A DNA stretch of 64,000 nucleotides from JAKPUX01 sp035353815 (GCA_035353815.1 DAOQAG010000021.1:1-64000), one strand, 5' to 3'. Shown: positions 1 to 9,918, numbered from the stretch's first letter. The notes: generated from the letters alone by a model not told the origin. Numbers and translations: made by a program.

Positions 1-27
1 AGGTCTGACTTGACATAGCCCTCCTTT

Positions 28-58
28 AAGCCCCGTCTGCGAGCAGGCGGGGCTTTGT
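28..58 (+). terminator. Rho-independent terminator of a gene left of the window
   Basis: A 12-bp stem (AAGCCCCGTCTG with CAGGCGGGGCTT, one G-U pair) closes a 4-base CGAG loop at 28-55 and runs into a short T-rich tail. It would end a plus-strand transcript entering from the left edge. The tail is weak, so efficiency is uncertain. Confidence 0.7.
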
Positions 59-209
59 TGTGTCTGTACCTCCCCGCGGCTTTCCACTCTCCGGCCCCCG
101 CGCTTTCCCCGGGCGCTTGCTTGCCAGGAGGCGGGAGGGCGTAACTGACCCGGGTTTTCCCTTCTCCCGTCCCCGCACTCTCACGCCCCACCCTCCAGGC
201 TCTATCCGG

Positions 210-3161
210 CTATTCCGCATCCGGCAGCGGCCCGATCAGGCGCAGGCTGTCGAGCCGCAGCCGCGCCTGCTGCACCGACTCCTCCAGCCGTTTCTCTTCC
301 TCCGTCAGGGCGGCGATGAGCCGGGCGCTCTCCTCATCCCCGGCCGGCGCCAGGGCGCGCAGCCGGCCGACCTCGTACTGCAGGGTGGTATGCAGGCGCT
401 GCACCGCGGCGGCGACCAGAGCCTCGCGCCGTTTTTCCGCATGCTGCTGCGCCGCGGTCAGCAATACGGGCAGCTGCTCCTGCAGGAACATTTCCCCGGC
501 GGCAAGGCGGGCATGCGGATCGTTCCGCACTGTGGCAGCGAGCCGGTTCATCGGCCAGGTGGCGGTGCGGTCGCTGAGATCCTCGCCGATCAGGACGCGG
601 ATCGGGGTCGGCGGCAGGAAACGGTCGGGATGCGCGCGCTGGTGCTTGACGCATTCGAGCAGAAAGAGGGCCTCAAGCAGATGTTCCTCTTTCCCCAAGC
701 CCGGCATGAGACAAACAGTGCAATTGCCCTTCTCATGGCCGAGGAGCAGATCCATGGCACCGGTGACCATGGGATGGTCCCAGGTCAGGAATTCGATCTC
801 TTCATGGCTGAGGGCGGTGCGGCGGTCGAAGGTGACGATCAACTGCTCGCGCTTGAGCGCCGGCAGCGGGAACTCAGGCTGGGAGAGGAGGGAGAGGTTG
901 AGCTGAAAGGTGCGCCGGCCGATCTCTTCGGCGAGGATGCCGTAGAGGTCAAATATTTTCAACAGGTATTTTTCGAGTTCCTGGCTTTCGTCGTGGGCGG
1001 CGATGCCGCTTTGCAGGTCATGTGCTGCCTCGGGGTGGCAGGAGTTGAGGGCCAGCAACCGGTCCTGGCCTTTTTGCATGGCCACGGCGATCTCCGCTTG
1101 CAGGGCGCGCGTGCGCTGGATGAAGGACTCCAGCCCGCCGATCCGGGCGGTGGCGGCGCGCTCGGCCAGCTCGGGGCCCAGGGCGGTGTGGATTTTCCAG
1201 GCTCCCGGCAGGTTGGCGGCAAAAGCATTCAACCCTTCATGATACCAGCGGGCGATGACCTCCTGGCCGCTCCCCTCGAGATAGGGGACGAGAATCTCAA
1301 TGGTCTCCTTCTGGCCGATGCGGTCGAGGCGGCCGATGCGCTGCTCGAGCAGCTCGGGATCGGGCGGCAGGTCGAAGAGGAAGAGCTGGTGGCAGAACTG
1401 GAAATTACGCCCCTCGCTGCCGATCTCCGAACAGACCAGCACCCGCGCTCCCTCTGTCTCAGCAAACCAGGCGGCATTGCGGTCGCGTTGCAGCAGGGAG
1501 AGGTGCTCATGAAACAGGGCGATGCGGATATTGATCAGGCTCTGCAGAGCCGGGGCGATGGCAGCGGCCTGTTCGGCACTGTGACAGATCAGCAGCATCT
1601 TGCTGCGGCGATGCTGGCGCAGGTGCTGTGCGAGCCAGGCCAGCCTCGGATCGTGGTCATACGCCCAGGCTGGACCCGGCCCGACATGCGGCCGTTTGCG
1701 ATGCTGCGCTGCGGCGGCCGGGGAGGCCGCAGGGGGATCCGCCACCTCTTCTCCGAGCGCTTCCGCCAGCGCAGAACCCGCCTCGGATGACGGCGTCAAC
1801 AGCGGCGGCAATGGCCCCGGTCCGCCGGTGAACTGGGCGATCTCCCGTGCCGCCTGCGCCTGCAACTCGGGCCCCCCCGCAAGCGGGATCATCGTGACCC
1901 GTCGCGCCGGGAATCCGCTGATGACGGCCCGGGTGTTGCGGAACACCGCCCGGCCGGTTCCCTGGCGGTCGACCACCTCAGCAATGAAGGCCGTGCGCGC
2001 TTGTGGATCCTCACGCAGGCGGCGGGTCAGCGCCCTCTCCTCGCGCGCCGCCCAGGCAGGCGCCAGCTCCGCGAGGCTGCTCTCCTGCCGCGGTGTCAAT
2101 CGTCCGCCGTCGACAATCTTGTTGAGGACCGCCACCCTCTCCCCATAGGCGCGCTCATCCTTCTCAAAACGTCCCGGGTCGCTGTATTTCGCCGGATCGA
2201 GCAGCCGCAGTCGCGAAAAATGGCTGGCATGCCCCAGTTGCTCGGGTGTGGCGGTGATCAGCAGCACCCCGCCCGATGCCGCGCACAGGGCTTTGGCCAC
2301 CTGGTAGGCGGGGCCCGGATCGACGAGATGATGCGCCTCATCGATGACCAGCATGTCCCAGCCGGCGGCGGCCGCCTGCTCACCCCACTCCGGATGCCCG
2401 GTCAACAGTTCGATACTGCACAGCACCAGCTGCTCCTCGAGGAAGACATTCTGGTCTGGCTGGCTGGCAGCGAGGGATTCAATGTACCCGGCATCATAAA
2501 TGCGGAAGAGCAGGTTGAACCGGCGCAGCAGCTCGACGAACCACTGGTGCATCAGGGGTTCGGGCACACAGATCAGGACCCGTTCAATCCGCCCAACCGC
2601 TAGCAAGCGGTGGAGGATCAGTGCAGCCTCGATGGTTTTGCCCAGACCGGTTTCGTCGGAGAGGAGGACGCGGGGATTGGGGCGCGCGGAGACGGTGTCG
2701 GCGACGTATAGCTGGTGCGGGATCAGATCAATGCGACCGCCGAGGAGACCGCACAAGGGCGACTGGCGATACCGGTAGCGGTGCAGGTGGGTGCGATAGC
2801 GCAACAGGTAATCCGAGTTGGCGTCGATGTAGCCGTTGAGCAGGCGGTCGCGCGGGGTGTTGATGCTGATGGTGTCGGCGAGCATCTCCTCGCGCGCACC
2901 CATGCGCTCGCCGTTGTAGAGCATCAATCCATCCCGCTCCTCGGCCTCGACAATGCGGAAGGAGGTGCCATCGCGCAGAAGAACGGTATCGCCGGGATGG
3001 AACCGGATGCGCCGCAACGGGGCGGAGGCGATGGCGAAACTGCGGGTGCAGCCGCTCGCCGGAAAATCAATGGTGACAATGCGGCGGTCGATGGCTTGAA
3101 CCATCCCGAGCCCCAGCTCGGGCTCCATCTCGCTCATCCAGCGTTGGCCGATCCTGAACAT
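210..3161 (-). CDS. rapA: RapA-like RNA polymerase-associated SNF2-type ATPase
   Basis: RapA is a Swi2/Snf2 translocase that binds RNA polymerase and recycles stalled or post-termination complexes. The 983-residue product matches the usual length (about 970) and architecture. The N-terminal Tudor-like part begins MFRIGQRW and contains ELGLG, as in E. coli RapA. Walker A is DETGLGKT (about residues 169-176) and motif II is DEAHH (about 274-278). The ITATPEQLG motif and the C-terminal helicase half with SEIGSEGRNFQF and LEQRIGRLDRIGQ follow, then the RapA-specific C-terminus. An extra Pro/Ala-rich segment of about 50 residues (around 450-500) separates the two ATPase lobes. The ATG at 3161 is chosen because it aligns with the family start; a GTG four codons upstream is also open. 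Neither has a clear ribosome binding site. Confidence 0.95.
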   Translation of the reverse strand: MFRIGQRWMSEMEPELGLGMVQAIDRRIVTIDFPASGCTRSFAIASAPLRRIRFHPGDTVLLRDGTSFRIVEAEERDGLMLYNGERMGAREEMLADTISINTPRDRLLNGYIDANSDYLLRYRTHLHRYRYRQSPLCGLLGGRIDLIPHQLYVADTVSARPNPRVLLSDETGLGKTIEAALILHRLLAVGRIERVLICVPEPLMHQWFVELLRRFNLLFRIYDAGYIESLAASQPDQNVFLEEQLVLCSIELLTGHPEWGEQAAAAGWDMLVIDEAHHLVDPGPAYQVAKALCAASGGVLLITATPEQLGHASHFSRLRLLDPAKYSDPGRFEKDERAYGERVAVLNKIVDGGRLTPRQESSLAELAPAWAAREERALTRRLREDPQARTAFIAEVVDRQGTGRAVFRNTRAVISGFPARRVTMIPLAGGPELQAQAAREIAQFTGGPGPLPPLLTPSSEAGSALAEALGEEVADPPAASPAAAAQHRKRPHVGPGPAWAYDHDPRLAWLAQHLRQHRRSKMLLICHSAEQAAAIAPALQSLINIRIALFHEHLSLLQRDRNAAWFAETEGARVLVCSEIGSEGRNFQFCHQLFLFDLPPDPELLEQRIGRLDRIGQKETIEILVPYLEGSGQEVIARWYHEGLNAFAANLPGAWKIHTALGPELAERAATARIGGLESFIQRTRALQAEIAVAMQKGQDRLLALNSCHPEAAHDLQSGIAAHDESQELEKYLLKIFDLYGILAEEIGRRTFQLNLSLLSQPEFPLPALKREQLIVTFDRRTALSHEEIEFLTWDHPMVTGAMDLLLGHEKGNCTVCLMPGLGKEEHLLEALFLLECVKHQRAHPDRFLPPTPIRVLIGEDLSDRTATWPMNRLAATVRNDPHARLAAGEMFLQEQLPVLLTAAQQHAEKRREALVAAAVQRLHTTLQYEVGRLRALAPAGDEESARLIAALTEEEKRLEESVQQARLRLDSLRLIGPLPDAE

Positions 3162-3238
3162 TCCTGAGTACACTTTCGCGACATTGGGCGAGGCGCCGGC
3201 TCCCGGCCGGCATCCGGAGGTTGGCCCGGGGCACCTCG

Positions 3239-4666
3239 TTATTGATTCACATAGCGGTTATGAAAGGCGATCCACTCGGGCAGCACCTCATTCAACATGT
3301 TCCGGGGCGGCAGAAAAGCAATGCGCAAATGATGTGTGCCGCTCTTTTGCCCGAATCCCTGGCCGTTCACCGTGCAAATCCCGGTTTCCTCGAGCAGATT
3401 CAGACAATAGTCGTAATCGCTGCTGCCGGCCGGCAGCTGCTCCATGCGCGGGAAAAGGTAGAGCGCGCCGATGCGGCCGTAGCAGCGCATGCCTTCCATT
3501 TTGGAAAAGGCGTGCTTGATGGTCAACGCCTTGTCATAGAGCTCCGCGAGGATCTGCTTTTTCTCCGTCTGCAGCTGCTGATACACCGCTGAGCCTTCGG
3601 GCGGCGGCGTTACCATGAGGTAGGTAAGCACCTGGCCGACGGTATTCGAGCAGAGGCTGACCGAGGCCTGCTTGACGAGCAGGTCGATGAAACTGTGACG
3701 GCTGTTGCTCACCCGCGGGGCATTGCGCACCTCGAGGTAGCCGCCGCGATGGCCGCACTCGCCGTAAAAGCCTTTGGAGATGCTGTGCAGGCTGAACAGG
3801 GGGATCGGGTCGCTGCCGATGAGGCGGGCGAAGGAGGTAAAACTGCCGTCGTAGATGTTCTCCTGGTAAACCTCATCGGCGAGGATCGCCAGCCCGTGTT
3901 TCGCGGCAAACTCGATCACCTCGCGCTGGCTGCGCTCATTGAGGACCGCTCCGGTCGGATTGCCGGGATTGATCACGACAATCGCCTTGACCTGGACGCC
4001 GCCGCTCCGGGCCCGGACCAGCGCCTCCTCGAGCATCGCCGTCTCCAGGTTCCAGTCCGCCTCTTCGTCGGGATAATAATTGACCTGAACGCCGCCCAGC
4101 TTTTTGATCGCCGCCGAATAAAGGGGGTACTGCGGGATCGGGATCATGATGCCATCCTGCGGCCCGGAAATGAGCATCTCGAGGATATACTTGACGCCCT
4201 CGCTGGCGCCGTTGGTGAGGAAAATATGCTCGGGATTGGCCGGCACCCCGCCCTCGCCCGGCGCCACGCCATCGCGGCGGTCGATGAAGCGGGCGATGGC
4301 TTCCCGGACGAAGGCGGGTCCGCGGCTTTCGGTGTAGGCACCCATGCCGGTCTCCATCTGGTCGAGGATATACTGCGCCTGATCGAGGATCTCTTCTTCC
4401 ATTACCGGCATGCCTGGCGCTTCCAGCTTGCGCAGCTGGCGCTCGCGCACAAGGCGGCCGGGATCCTCGACCAGACTGAGGATCTGCCGGTAGTGGGTGA
4501 TCGGCAGCTGACCGAGCGCCTGGGGGTTGCCGATGTTGCAGAGGATAACACGGCGGCCCTGCTTCTTCATTTCCGCGGCGCGCGCCGGGATCGGGCCGCG
4601 CACGGCATATTCCATCTCGATGATATTGGGATTCACCGTCGTTTCAGCGGCGGAGAAGGACGGCAT
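3239..4666 (-). CDS. Alanine aminotransferase-like class I/II PLP aminotransferase
   Basis: This 475-residue cytosolic enzyme has the fold-type I pattern: NIGNPQ near residue 45, NPGNPTG at 233-239, ADEVYQ at 263-268, and the PLP-binding lysine K298 in SISKGFYGECGHRGGY. That last motif and the NIGNPQALGQ start are characteristic of the alanine aminotransferase branch found in eukaryotes and some bacteria, so the likely reaction is pyruvate/alanine with 2-oxoglutarate/glutamate exchange. The ATG at 4666 is preceded by GGAGG seven bases upstream, so the 73 upstream open codons are not needed. It is transcribed divergently from the class II aldolase. Exact amino-acid specificity cannot be read from the sequence. 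Confidence 0.88.
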   Translation of the reverse strand: MPSFSAAETTVNPNIIEMEYAVRGPIPARAAEMKKQGRRVILCNIGNPQALGQLPITHYRQILSLVEDPGRLVRERQLRKLEAPGMPVMEEEILDQAQYILDQMETGMGAYTESRGPAFVREAIARFIDRRDGVAPGEGGVPANPEHIFLTNGASEGVKYILEMLISGPQDGIMIPIPQYPLYSAAIKKLGGVQVNYYPDEEADWNLETAMLEEALVRARSGGVQVKAIVVINPGNPTGAVLNERSQREVIEFAAKHGLAILADEVYQENIYDGSFTSFARLIGSDPIPLFSLHSISKGFYGECGHRGGYLEVRNAPRVSNSRHSFIDLLVKQASVSLCSNTVGQVLTYLMVTPPPEGSAVYQQLQTEKKQILAELYDKALTIKHAFSKMEGMRCYGRIGALYLFPRMEQLPAGSSDYDYCLNLLEETGICTVNGQGFGQKSGTHHLRIAFLPPRNMLNEVLPEWIAFHNRYVNQ

Positions 4667-5014
4667 AGCGAACCTCCGGTAAGAGAGCGATTTCAGGGAC
4701 GGCTCCTGCAGCTGCGCGGGATGCCGGGGCCAATATAGCGTAATTTCCGCTGGAATACAAGGATTTTCAGGTGTGGAGCCGGTCTGGGCTTGGCCCATCC
4801 GGACAACCCCTTCGTGACCTTCCCACCAGCCCATCCTTCGCCCATGGCCATCGCGCTGACGCCGCGGATACCCCTTTGCTCTCACTCCTGACTATGCGCT
4901 CCGTTCCCACGCGCCCGCTCGCACCGAGGATGCAGTTTCCTGCTTGATTCTCTCCACGATCCTGAGTACATTGTACCATGCAACCGCAATGTGACTCATA
5001 TTTGGAGGTCTGGT
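4667..5014. other. Divergent intergenic region
   Basis: This stretch separates the aminotransferase (minus) from the class II aldolase (plus). Apart from the two ribosome binding sites and one candidate plus-strand promoter at 4944-4972, I see no hairpin terminator, RNA gene or extended repeat. Confidence 0.5.
4944..4972 (+). promoter_or_regulatory. Candidate sigma70 promoter for the class II aldolase
   Basis: TTGATT (4944-4949), a 17-base spacer and TACATT (4967-4972) lie about 40 bases before the chosen GTG start. Each box matches four of six consensus bases, so this is only a plausible promoter. Confidence 0.35.
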
Positions 5015-5692
5015 GTGGCCACTTCTATCGCAACAATGAAAGAGGAAATCGTCGAGGTGGGACGGCGCATCTGGAGCCGTGGCTATGTCGCCGCCAATGA
5101 CGGCAATATCAGCGCGCGCATCGATGCCAGGCGTATCCTCATCACTCCCACCGGTGTCAGCAAGGGCTTTATGAGCCCCGATGACCTGATCGTCATCGAC
5201 CTGCAGGGCAATGTCCTGAGCGGCACGAAAAAACCCTCTTCCGAGGTCTTCATGCATCTGGCAATCTATCAGGAGCGGCCCGATATCGGCAGCGTCTGCC
5301 ATGCTCATCCCCCGACCGCCACCGGCTTCGCTGTGGCCGGGCTCCCGCTCGACGCCTGTGTCCTGCCTGAAGTGATCATCTCCCTCGGCAGCATCCCCGT
5401 CATCCCCTACGGCACGCCCGGCACATTCGAGCTCTATGCGCCCTTCCTGGCCAAACTGAAGGAACATGATGCCTTTCTCCTCGCCAACCATGGCGCCATC
5501 ACCGTCGGCATCAATGCGATGAACGCCTATCACAAGATGGAGACGCTCGAACATTTCGCGCAAATCAGTCTGGTCGCCCGGCAGCTGGGTCGGGTCAATG
5601 TGCTCAGCGAGTCCGAGGCCGAAACCCTGTATGCCCTGCGCGACCGCTTCGGCGTGCGGGTGACCGCCAGGGGCAAGGCGCGCAAGAAGTAG
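5015..5692 (+). CDS. Class II aldolase, L-fuculose-phosphate aldolase type
   Basis: The 225-residue protein has the zinc-dependent class II aldolase/adducin pattern: GNIS at 30-33, TPTG at 44-47, PSSE with the catalytic Glu77, the metal ligands His96 and His98 in CHAHPP, and His159 in ANHGA. Such enzymes split L-fuculose-1-phosphate, or a close analogue such as rhamnulose- or ribulose-phosphate, into DHAP and an aldehyde. With fucI at 11.6-13.4 kb and a GH29 fucosidase at 28.2 kb, fuculose-phosphate is the likeliest substrate. The GTG at 5015 is preferred because GGAGG lies six bases upstream; an earlier GTG at 4991 has no ribosome binding site. Substrate assignment is inference. Confidence 0.85.
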   Translation: MATSIATMKEEIVEVGRRIWSRGYVAANDGNISARIDARRILITPTGVSKGFMSPDDLIVIDLQGNVLSGTKKPSSEVFMHLAIYQERPDIGSVCHAHPPTATGFAVAGLPLDACVLPEVIISLGSIPVIPYGTPGTFELYAPFLAKLKEHDAFLLANHGAITVGINAMNAYHKMETLEHFAQISLVARQLGRVNVLSESEAETLYALRDRFGVRVTARGKARKK

Positions 5693-5737
5693 TGCCCGGA
5701 GATCCATCGCGGCCGCACGCCTCTGCGGCCTGGCGAT

Positions 5738-5766
5738 AAAAAAGCCCCGGGACAGGTCCCGGGGCT
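5738..5766 (-). terminator. Strong rho-independent terminator of the MFS gene
   Basis: An 11-bp perfect stem (AGCCCCGGGAC with GTCCCGGGGCT) and 2-base loop is followed, read on the minus strand, by six T. It lies 26 bases past the stop of the minus-strand transporter gene and may also slow transcription from the aldolase side. Confidence 0.9.
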
Positions 5767-5791
5767 CGGATCAGGGGTATCGGCAGAGGAC

Positions 5792-7189
5792 TCAGCTTTT
5801 GATGTTCGGGAGCTCGAGCCCGTAGGCTTTCTTCCTGTCTTCCAGCTTGAGCAGAAAGGCAAAGAGCAGCGAGAGCACGCCGATCGCCGCAAAGATGATC
5901 ATCGGCAGCGTATAGCTGTAAACGGTCGTTGTCACCCCGCCCACTGTATTTTGCGTCAGCACGCAGTACCGGTCCAGCACCCAGCCGATCATCGCCGGGA
6001 TGAACATCAAGGCGATCATGTTCTGGATCCAGAAGACCAGCGCATAGGCGCTGCCCAGCCGTTTTTCCGGGATGATCTTGGCGAGGGAGGGCCACATCGC
6101 CGAAGGCACGAGGGAGAAGGCGATGCCGAGGACGATCATCAGCAGCACCGCAACGATCCAGTGGTTGAAACCGGGCACGGCGAAGAGTGCATGCACGAGG
6201 ATGATCAGCACCGCCCCGAGGATCATGATTGTCGCCCCCTTGCCCTTGCGGTCATAGAGGTTGCCGAAGAAGGGGGTGAGGAGGATCGTGCCAAAGGGCA
6301 GCAGCCCGGGGATGAGCCCGGCGAGGTTCTCGGAGACACCGTATTTGTTGATCATCAGGCCGGTCGCGTATTTGAGAAAAGGAAAGACCGCCGAGTAAAA
6401 GAGGGCGCAGAGGATGGCCAGATACCACCAGCCGCGATTGGTGATGATGGCGCCGATGTCGCTGATGTGGAACTCTTCATCAGCCGTTTTCTCGCTGTCG
6501 TTGCGGATGGCGGCGAGCGAGGCATCCAGACGCTTGTCGTTGAAGGTGTAGACGAAATAGGCCAGCAGTCCGATGCAGAGCATCACCAGGCAGATGAGCA
6601 GGGGAGCACTGACGGTGTTGAAATGTTTGGAGATCGGCAGCGAGGTCGAGAGGGCCAGGGCCGTGCCCATGCGGGCGATGGCCAGCTGCAGTCCCATCGC
6701 CAGGGCGAGTTCATGGCCCTTGAACCATTTGACGATCACTTTGGAAACCGTGATGCCCGCCACCTCAACGCCGACGCCGAAGACGGCGTAGCCAAGAGCG
6801 GCCATCCAGACCTGCGCCGGAAAGGTCCAGAACAGGATATGCCAGCTCTGGCCGGTGAGGCTCTGGGTGGTGATGGCCCAATACTTGAGCAGGGCGCCGC
6901 AAACCATGATGACGGCAGCGCTCAAGCCGGTGAAGCGAACCCCCATCTTGTCGAGGATGATGCCGCCGAGGATGAGGAAGAAGAAAAAGACATTGAACCA
7001 GCCGTAGGCCCCGGTGTACCAGCCATAATCGGTGGCGCTCCAGCCCAGCTGTTTCTGCAGCATCCCCTGCAGGGGCGCCATGAGGTCGGCCATGTAATAG
7101 CCGGCAAACATGGTGAAGGAGACGATGAGCAGGGCGGTCCAGCGCGCAGCTTTGGAGTCGCTGAGGAGGCGTTGTGTTTTTTCGGTCAT
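5792..7189 (-). CDS. Major facilitator superfamily transporter, 12 membrane segments
   Basis: The 465-residue inner-membrane protein alternates hydrophobic segments throughout. The first follows the short N-terminus (ALLIVSFTMFAGYYMADL). A cytoplasmic loop with many charged residues lies near the middle (after VYTFNDKRLDASL), and the last segment is just before LEDRKKAYG. A DKMG-type loop between segments 2 and 3 and a DRKGKG loop between 8 and 9 fit the MFS signature positions. It resembles MFS members of the MFSD1-like branch, but no substrate can be assigned; the carbohydrate genes around it suggest a sugar or sugar acid. The ATG at 7189 has a poor ribosome binding site. The gene ends in the strong terminator at 5738-5766. 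Confidence 0.85.
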   Translation of the reverse strand: MTEKTQRLLSDSKAARWTALLIVSFTMFAGYYMADLMAPLQGMLQKQLGWSATDYGWYTGAYGWFNVFFFFLILGGIILDKMGVRFTGLSAAVIMVCGALLKYWAITTQSLTGQSWHILFWTFPAQVWMAALGYAVFGVGVEVAGITVSKVIVKWFKGHELALAMGLQLAIARMGTALALSTSLPISKHFNTVSAPLLICLVMLCIGLLAYFVYTFNDKRLDASLAAIRNDSEKTADEEFHISDIGAIITNRGWWYLAILCALFYSAVFPFLKYATGLMINKYGVSENLAGLIPGLLPFGTILLTPFFGNLYDRKGKGATIMILGAVLIILVHALFAVPGFNHWIVAVLLMIVLGIAFSLVPSAMWPSLAKIIPEKRLGSAYALVFWIQNMIALMFIPAMIGWVLDRYCVLTQNTVGGVTTTVYSYTLPMIIFAAIGVLSLLFAFLLKLEDRKKAYGLELPNIKS

Positions 7190-7554
7190 AGGGGGATCTC
7201 GCGATGAGTGTGCAAAAAAGTTTATCATTTTACTTATATTGCCGCTGATTTGCAAGGCAATTTTCTGCGCCGCGCCAAAAAATCCGTCCCGCTGCGGCTT
7301 GGCCGGGCCCGCTGCAATCTTGTTCCCATCCCGGCGATGGATATTTCGGCTTTGCCTGGGCTTTTCCCGTCCACACCCGGGCTTCAGCCTCACGTCCCCA
7401 CCGGCCGGAGGGGTGAGCCCGCTCCCCCGGGGCCATCATCCAGGGCGGGCGCGAGATTGGGGGGGCGAGCGACTGGCCAAGTGGGCACGAGATTGTGGAT
7501 GCGAGCAAGCGGCGGGGCGGGCGCGAATTGGGCTTTAATACATTGGAGAGTATT
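7190..7554. other. Divergent intergenic region with G-rich degenerate repeats
   Basis: This region lies between the MFS gene (minus) and the GH127 gene (plus). Its right half (7440-7545) holds the degenerate G-rich repeat annotated separately. The left half contains an AT-rich patch near 7210-7255 that could carry the transporter promoter, but no convincing pair of boxes was identified. No small gene is supported here. Confidence 0.5.
7440..7545 (+). repeat. Degenerate G-rich intergenic repeat, about 18-bp period
   Basis: Five imperfect segments follow one another. They include GGGCGCGAGATTGGGGG, GTGGGCACGAGATTGTGG, ATGCGAGCAAGCGGCGG and GCGGGCGCGAATTGGGC. The first two carry the core also found in the 41-bp array at 39 kb and the 73-bp array at 45 kb. 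The repeat ends just before the GH127 ribosome binding site. Its function is unknown. Confidence 0.6.
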
Positions 7555-9918
7555 ATGACGATACGACAATTCCTGACTCTGACGGTCATGCTTTTCGCCG
7601 GCGCTGCCCTGGCCCAGTACCCGGGCCAATTCGCGGGCCGTCTCAAGACGGACCTTCAAGCCCCCGTCCAGGCTTTTGCATTCGACCTCAGCGATGTCCG
7701 GATCACCGCCGGGCCTTTCCGGCATGCCATGGAGATGGACGCCGCCTACCTGCTGAGCCTCGACCCCCGCCGTCTGCTGCACCGCTTCCACGCCCATGCC
7801 GGTTTGCCGGTCCAGGGAGAGGTCTATGGTGGCTGGGAGAGCGAGGGGCTCTCGGGACACACCCTCGGCCACTATCTCTCGGCCTGCGCCATGCACTATG
7901 CCAATTCAGGTGATCCCGAATTCAAAAAGCGCGTCGACGACATCGTGGCCGAGCTCGCCCGCTGCCAGCAGGCGCGCGGCAGCGGCTATGTCGGCGCGAT
8001 TCCCGGCGAGGATACCCTCTTTGCCCGCGTGGCACGCGGCGATATCAAGTCCAGCGGCTTTAACCTCAACGGCGGCTGGTCGCCCTGGTACACGGTCCAC
8101 AAGGTGATGGCCGGACTGGTCGACGCGTATCTCTATGCCGGGAACGCAGCGGCGCTGCAGGTCGTTTGCGACATGGCCGACTGGGCCGCGGCTGTGGTCA
8201 ATCCCCTCTCCGAGACACAGCGCCTCGCCATGCTCAACTGCGAATACGGCGGCATGAACGAGCTCCTCGCCAACCTTTATGCCATCACGGGGCAGCAAAA
8301 ATACCTCGCCCTCTCGCGCAAGTTTCACGACGAGTTCGTCCTCGGCCAGCTTGCGCGCCGCATCGATCCCCTGCCCGGCAAGCATTCCAATACCAATGTC
8401 CCCAAAGCCGTCGGCGCCGCCCGCCGCTACGAACTCAGCGCCGACTCGACCGACTGCACCATCGCCCGTTTTTTCTGGGAGTGCATGGTCCGCCATCACA
8501 CCTACGTCATCGGCGGCAACAGCAACTATGAATACTGCGGCGAGGAAGACCAGCTCAACGACCGGCTGAGTGACAACACCTGCGAAACCTGCAACACCTA
8601 CAATATGCTCAAGCTCACCCGCCACCTTTTCTGCCTGGCGCCGGATCAGGAGCTGGCGGATTTCTACGAACGCGCCCTCTATAACCATATCCTTGCCAGC
8701 CAGAATCCGGCCGACGGCATGATGTGCTACTTCATCCCGCTGCGCATGGGAACGCGCAAGCTCTTCAGCGATTCCTTCAACACCTTTACCTGCTGTGTCG
8801 GCAGCGGCATGGAGAACCATGTCAAATATGCGGAGAGCATCTACTACAAGGCCGCGGACGGCGGGCTCTATCTGAACCTCTTCATCCCCTCCGTTCTCTG
8901 CTGGAAGGAGCGCGGGCTCACCCTCACCCAGGAGACCGCGTTTCCTGAAAGCGACCGCGTGCTGCTGACGCTGGCCACGAAAAAGCCGCAGCACTTTCCC
9001 CTCTATCTGCGCCAGCCCTCCTGGAGCGGCGCGGTCGAGGTGACGGTGAATGGTAAAAAAGAGAGGGCCGTTCGCAACGGAGCCGGCTTCTGGAGCATCG
9101 AACGCACCTGGCGCGACAACGACCGGGTCGAGCTGCGCCTGCCGATGCATCTGCGCACAGAAGCGATGCCCGACAATCCCGACCGCATCGCCTTCCTCTA
9201 TGGACCGGTGGTCCTGGCGGGACAGCTTGGCGATACCCTGCCCGATCCGGTCTACGGCACGCCGGTGCTGCTTACCGGCGAACGCCACCCCGAAAAGTGG
9301 ATCGCGCCCCTCGCTGCGCCGCTCACCTTTAAAACCTCGGGCATCGGCATGCCCGGCGATTTTATCCTCAAGCCGTTTTATGCCACGTCGACCGGCTGCT
9401 ACAGCGTTTACTTTGATTATTTCACACCCGAGGGGTGGAGCGCGCGCCAGGAGGCTTGGAGGACGGAGAAAAATCGCCTGCAACAGATCGAGTCGCGTAC
9501 GATCGATAATTTTCGCATCGGCGAGATGCAGCCGGAACGCGATCATCAGCTGGAGGCGGGAGAACAATCCTATGTGGACCAGGCCCTCGGACGCTTCGGC
9601 CGCGAGGCGCGCGCCGGCAGCTGGATCTCCTTCACGATGGCGGTCCAGACCGGGCGCCCCAATGCCCTGCTCCTCACGGTGATCGGCGATGACCGGGAGC
9701 GGCGCTGCGATTTGAGCATAGAAGAGACGAAGATAGCGGAGGTGGAGTGGAAGGGAGGGGAGACCGGCCGGTTCTATGATCTCGAATATCCCCTGCCGGC
9801 CGGATTGATCGCGGGCAAGACGCGGGTGTCGGTGCGCATCGACGCCAATCATGGTCGCACGGCGGGGCGCTTTTTCGGCTGCCGCACCGTCACAGCCGCG
9901 CCCGCCGGGCAACCCTGA
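7555..9918 (+). CDS. GH127-family glycosidase (beta-L-arabinofuranosidase-like), secreted
   Basis: The 787-residue protein opens with a signal peptide (MTIRQFLTLTVMLFAGAALAQ) and continues with the (alpha/alpha)6-barrel family formerly DUF1680. The catalytic zinc-thiolate site of HypBA1-type enzymes is visible: Glu344 and Cys346 in CETCNTYNM, and Cys413-Cys414 in TCCVGSGMENH. The family hydrolyses beta-L-arabinofuranosyl linkages with cysteine as nucleophile, though many members have other specificities. GGAGAG lies five bases before the ATG. The gene is convergent with the gapN-like gene and sits beside fucose genes, so it probably attacks plant or algal heteroglycans. Confidence 0.9.
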   Translation: MTIRQFLTLTVMLFAGAALAQYPGQFAGRLKTDLQAPVQAFAFDLSDVRITAGPFRHAMEMDAAYLLSLDPRRLLHRFHAHAGLPVQGEVYGGWESEGLSGHTLGHYLSACAMHYANSGDPEFKKRVDDIVAELARCQQARGSGYVGAIPGEDTLFARVARGDIKSSGFNLNGGWSPWYTVHKVMAGLVDAYLYAGNAAALQVVCDMADWAAAVVNPLSETQRLAMLNCEYGGMNELLANLYAITGQQKYLALSRKFHDEFVLGQLARRIDPLPGKHSNTNVPKAVGAARRYELSADSTDCTIARFFWECMVRHHTYVIGGNSNYEYCGEEDQLNDRLSDNTCETCNTYNMLKLTRHLFCLAPDQELADFYERALYNHILASQNPADGMMCYFIPLRMGTRKLFSDSFNTFTCCVGSGMENHVKYAESIYYKAADGGLYLNLFIPSVLCWKERGLTLTQETAFPESDRVLLTLATKKPQHFPLYLRQPSWSGAVEVTVNGKKERAVRNGAGFWSIERTWRDNDRVELRLPMHLRTEAMPDNPDRIAFLYGPVVLAGQLGDTLPDPVYGTPVLLTGERHPEKWIAPLAAPLTFKTSGIGMPGDFILKPFYATSTGCYSVYFDYFTPEGWSARQEAWRTEKNRLQQIESRTIDNFRIGEMQPERDHQLEAGEQSYVDQALGRFGREARAGSWISFTMAVQTGRPNALLLTVIGDDRERRCDLSIEETKIAEVEWKGGETGRFYDLEYPLPAGLIAGKTRVSVRIDANHGRTAGRFFGCRTVTAAPAGQP

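Noticed and set aside
60..1790. 576-codon plus-strand open frame opposite rapA
   Set aside because: The opposite strand encodes a full RapA with every motif; the plus-strand translation is Arg/Gly-rich and has no family features.
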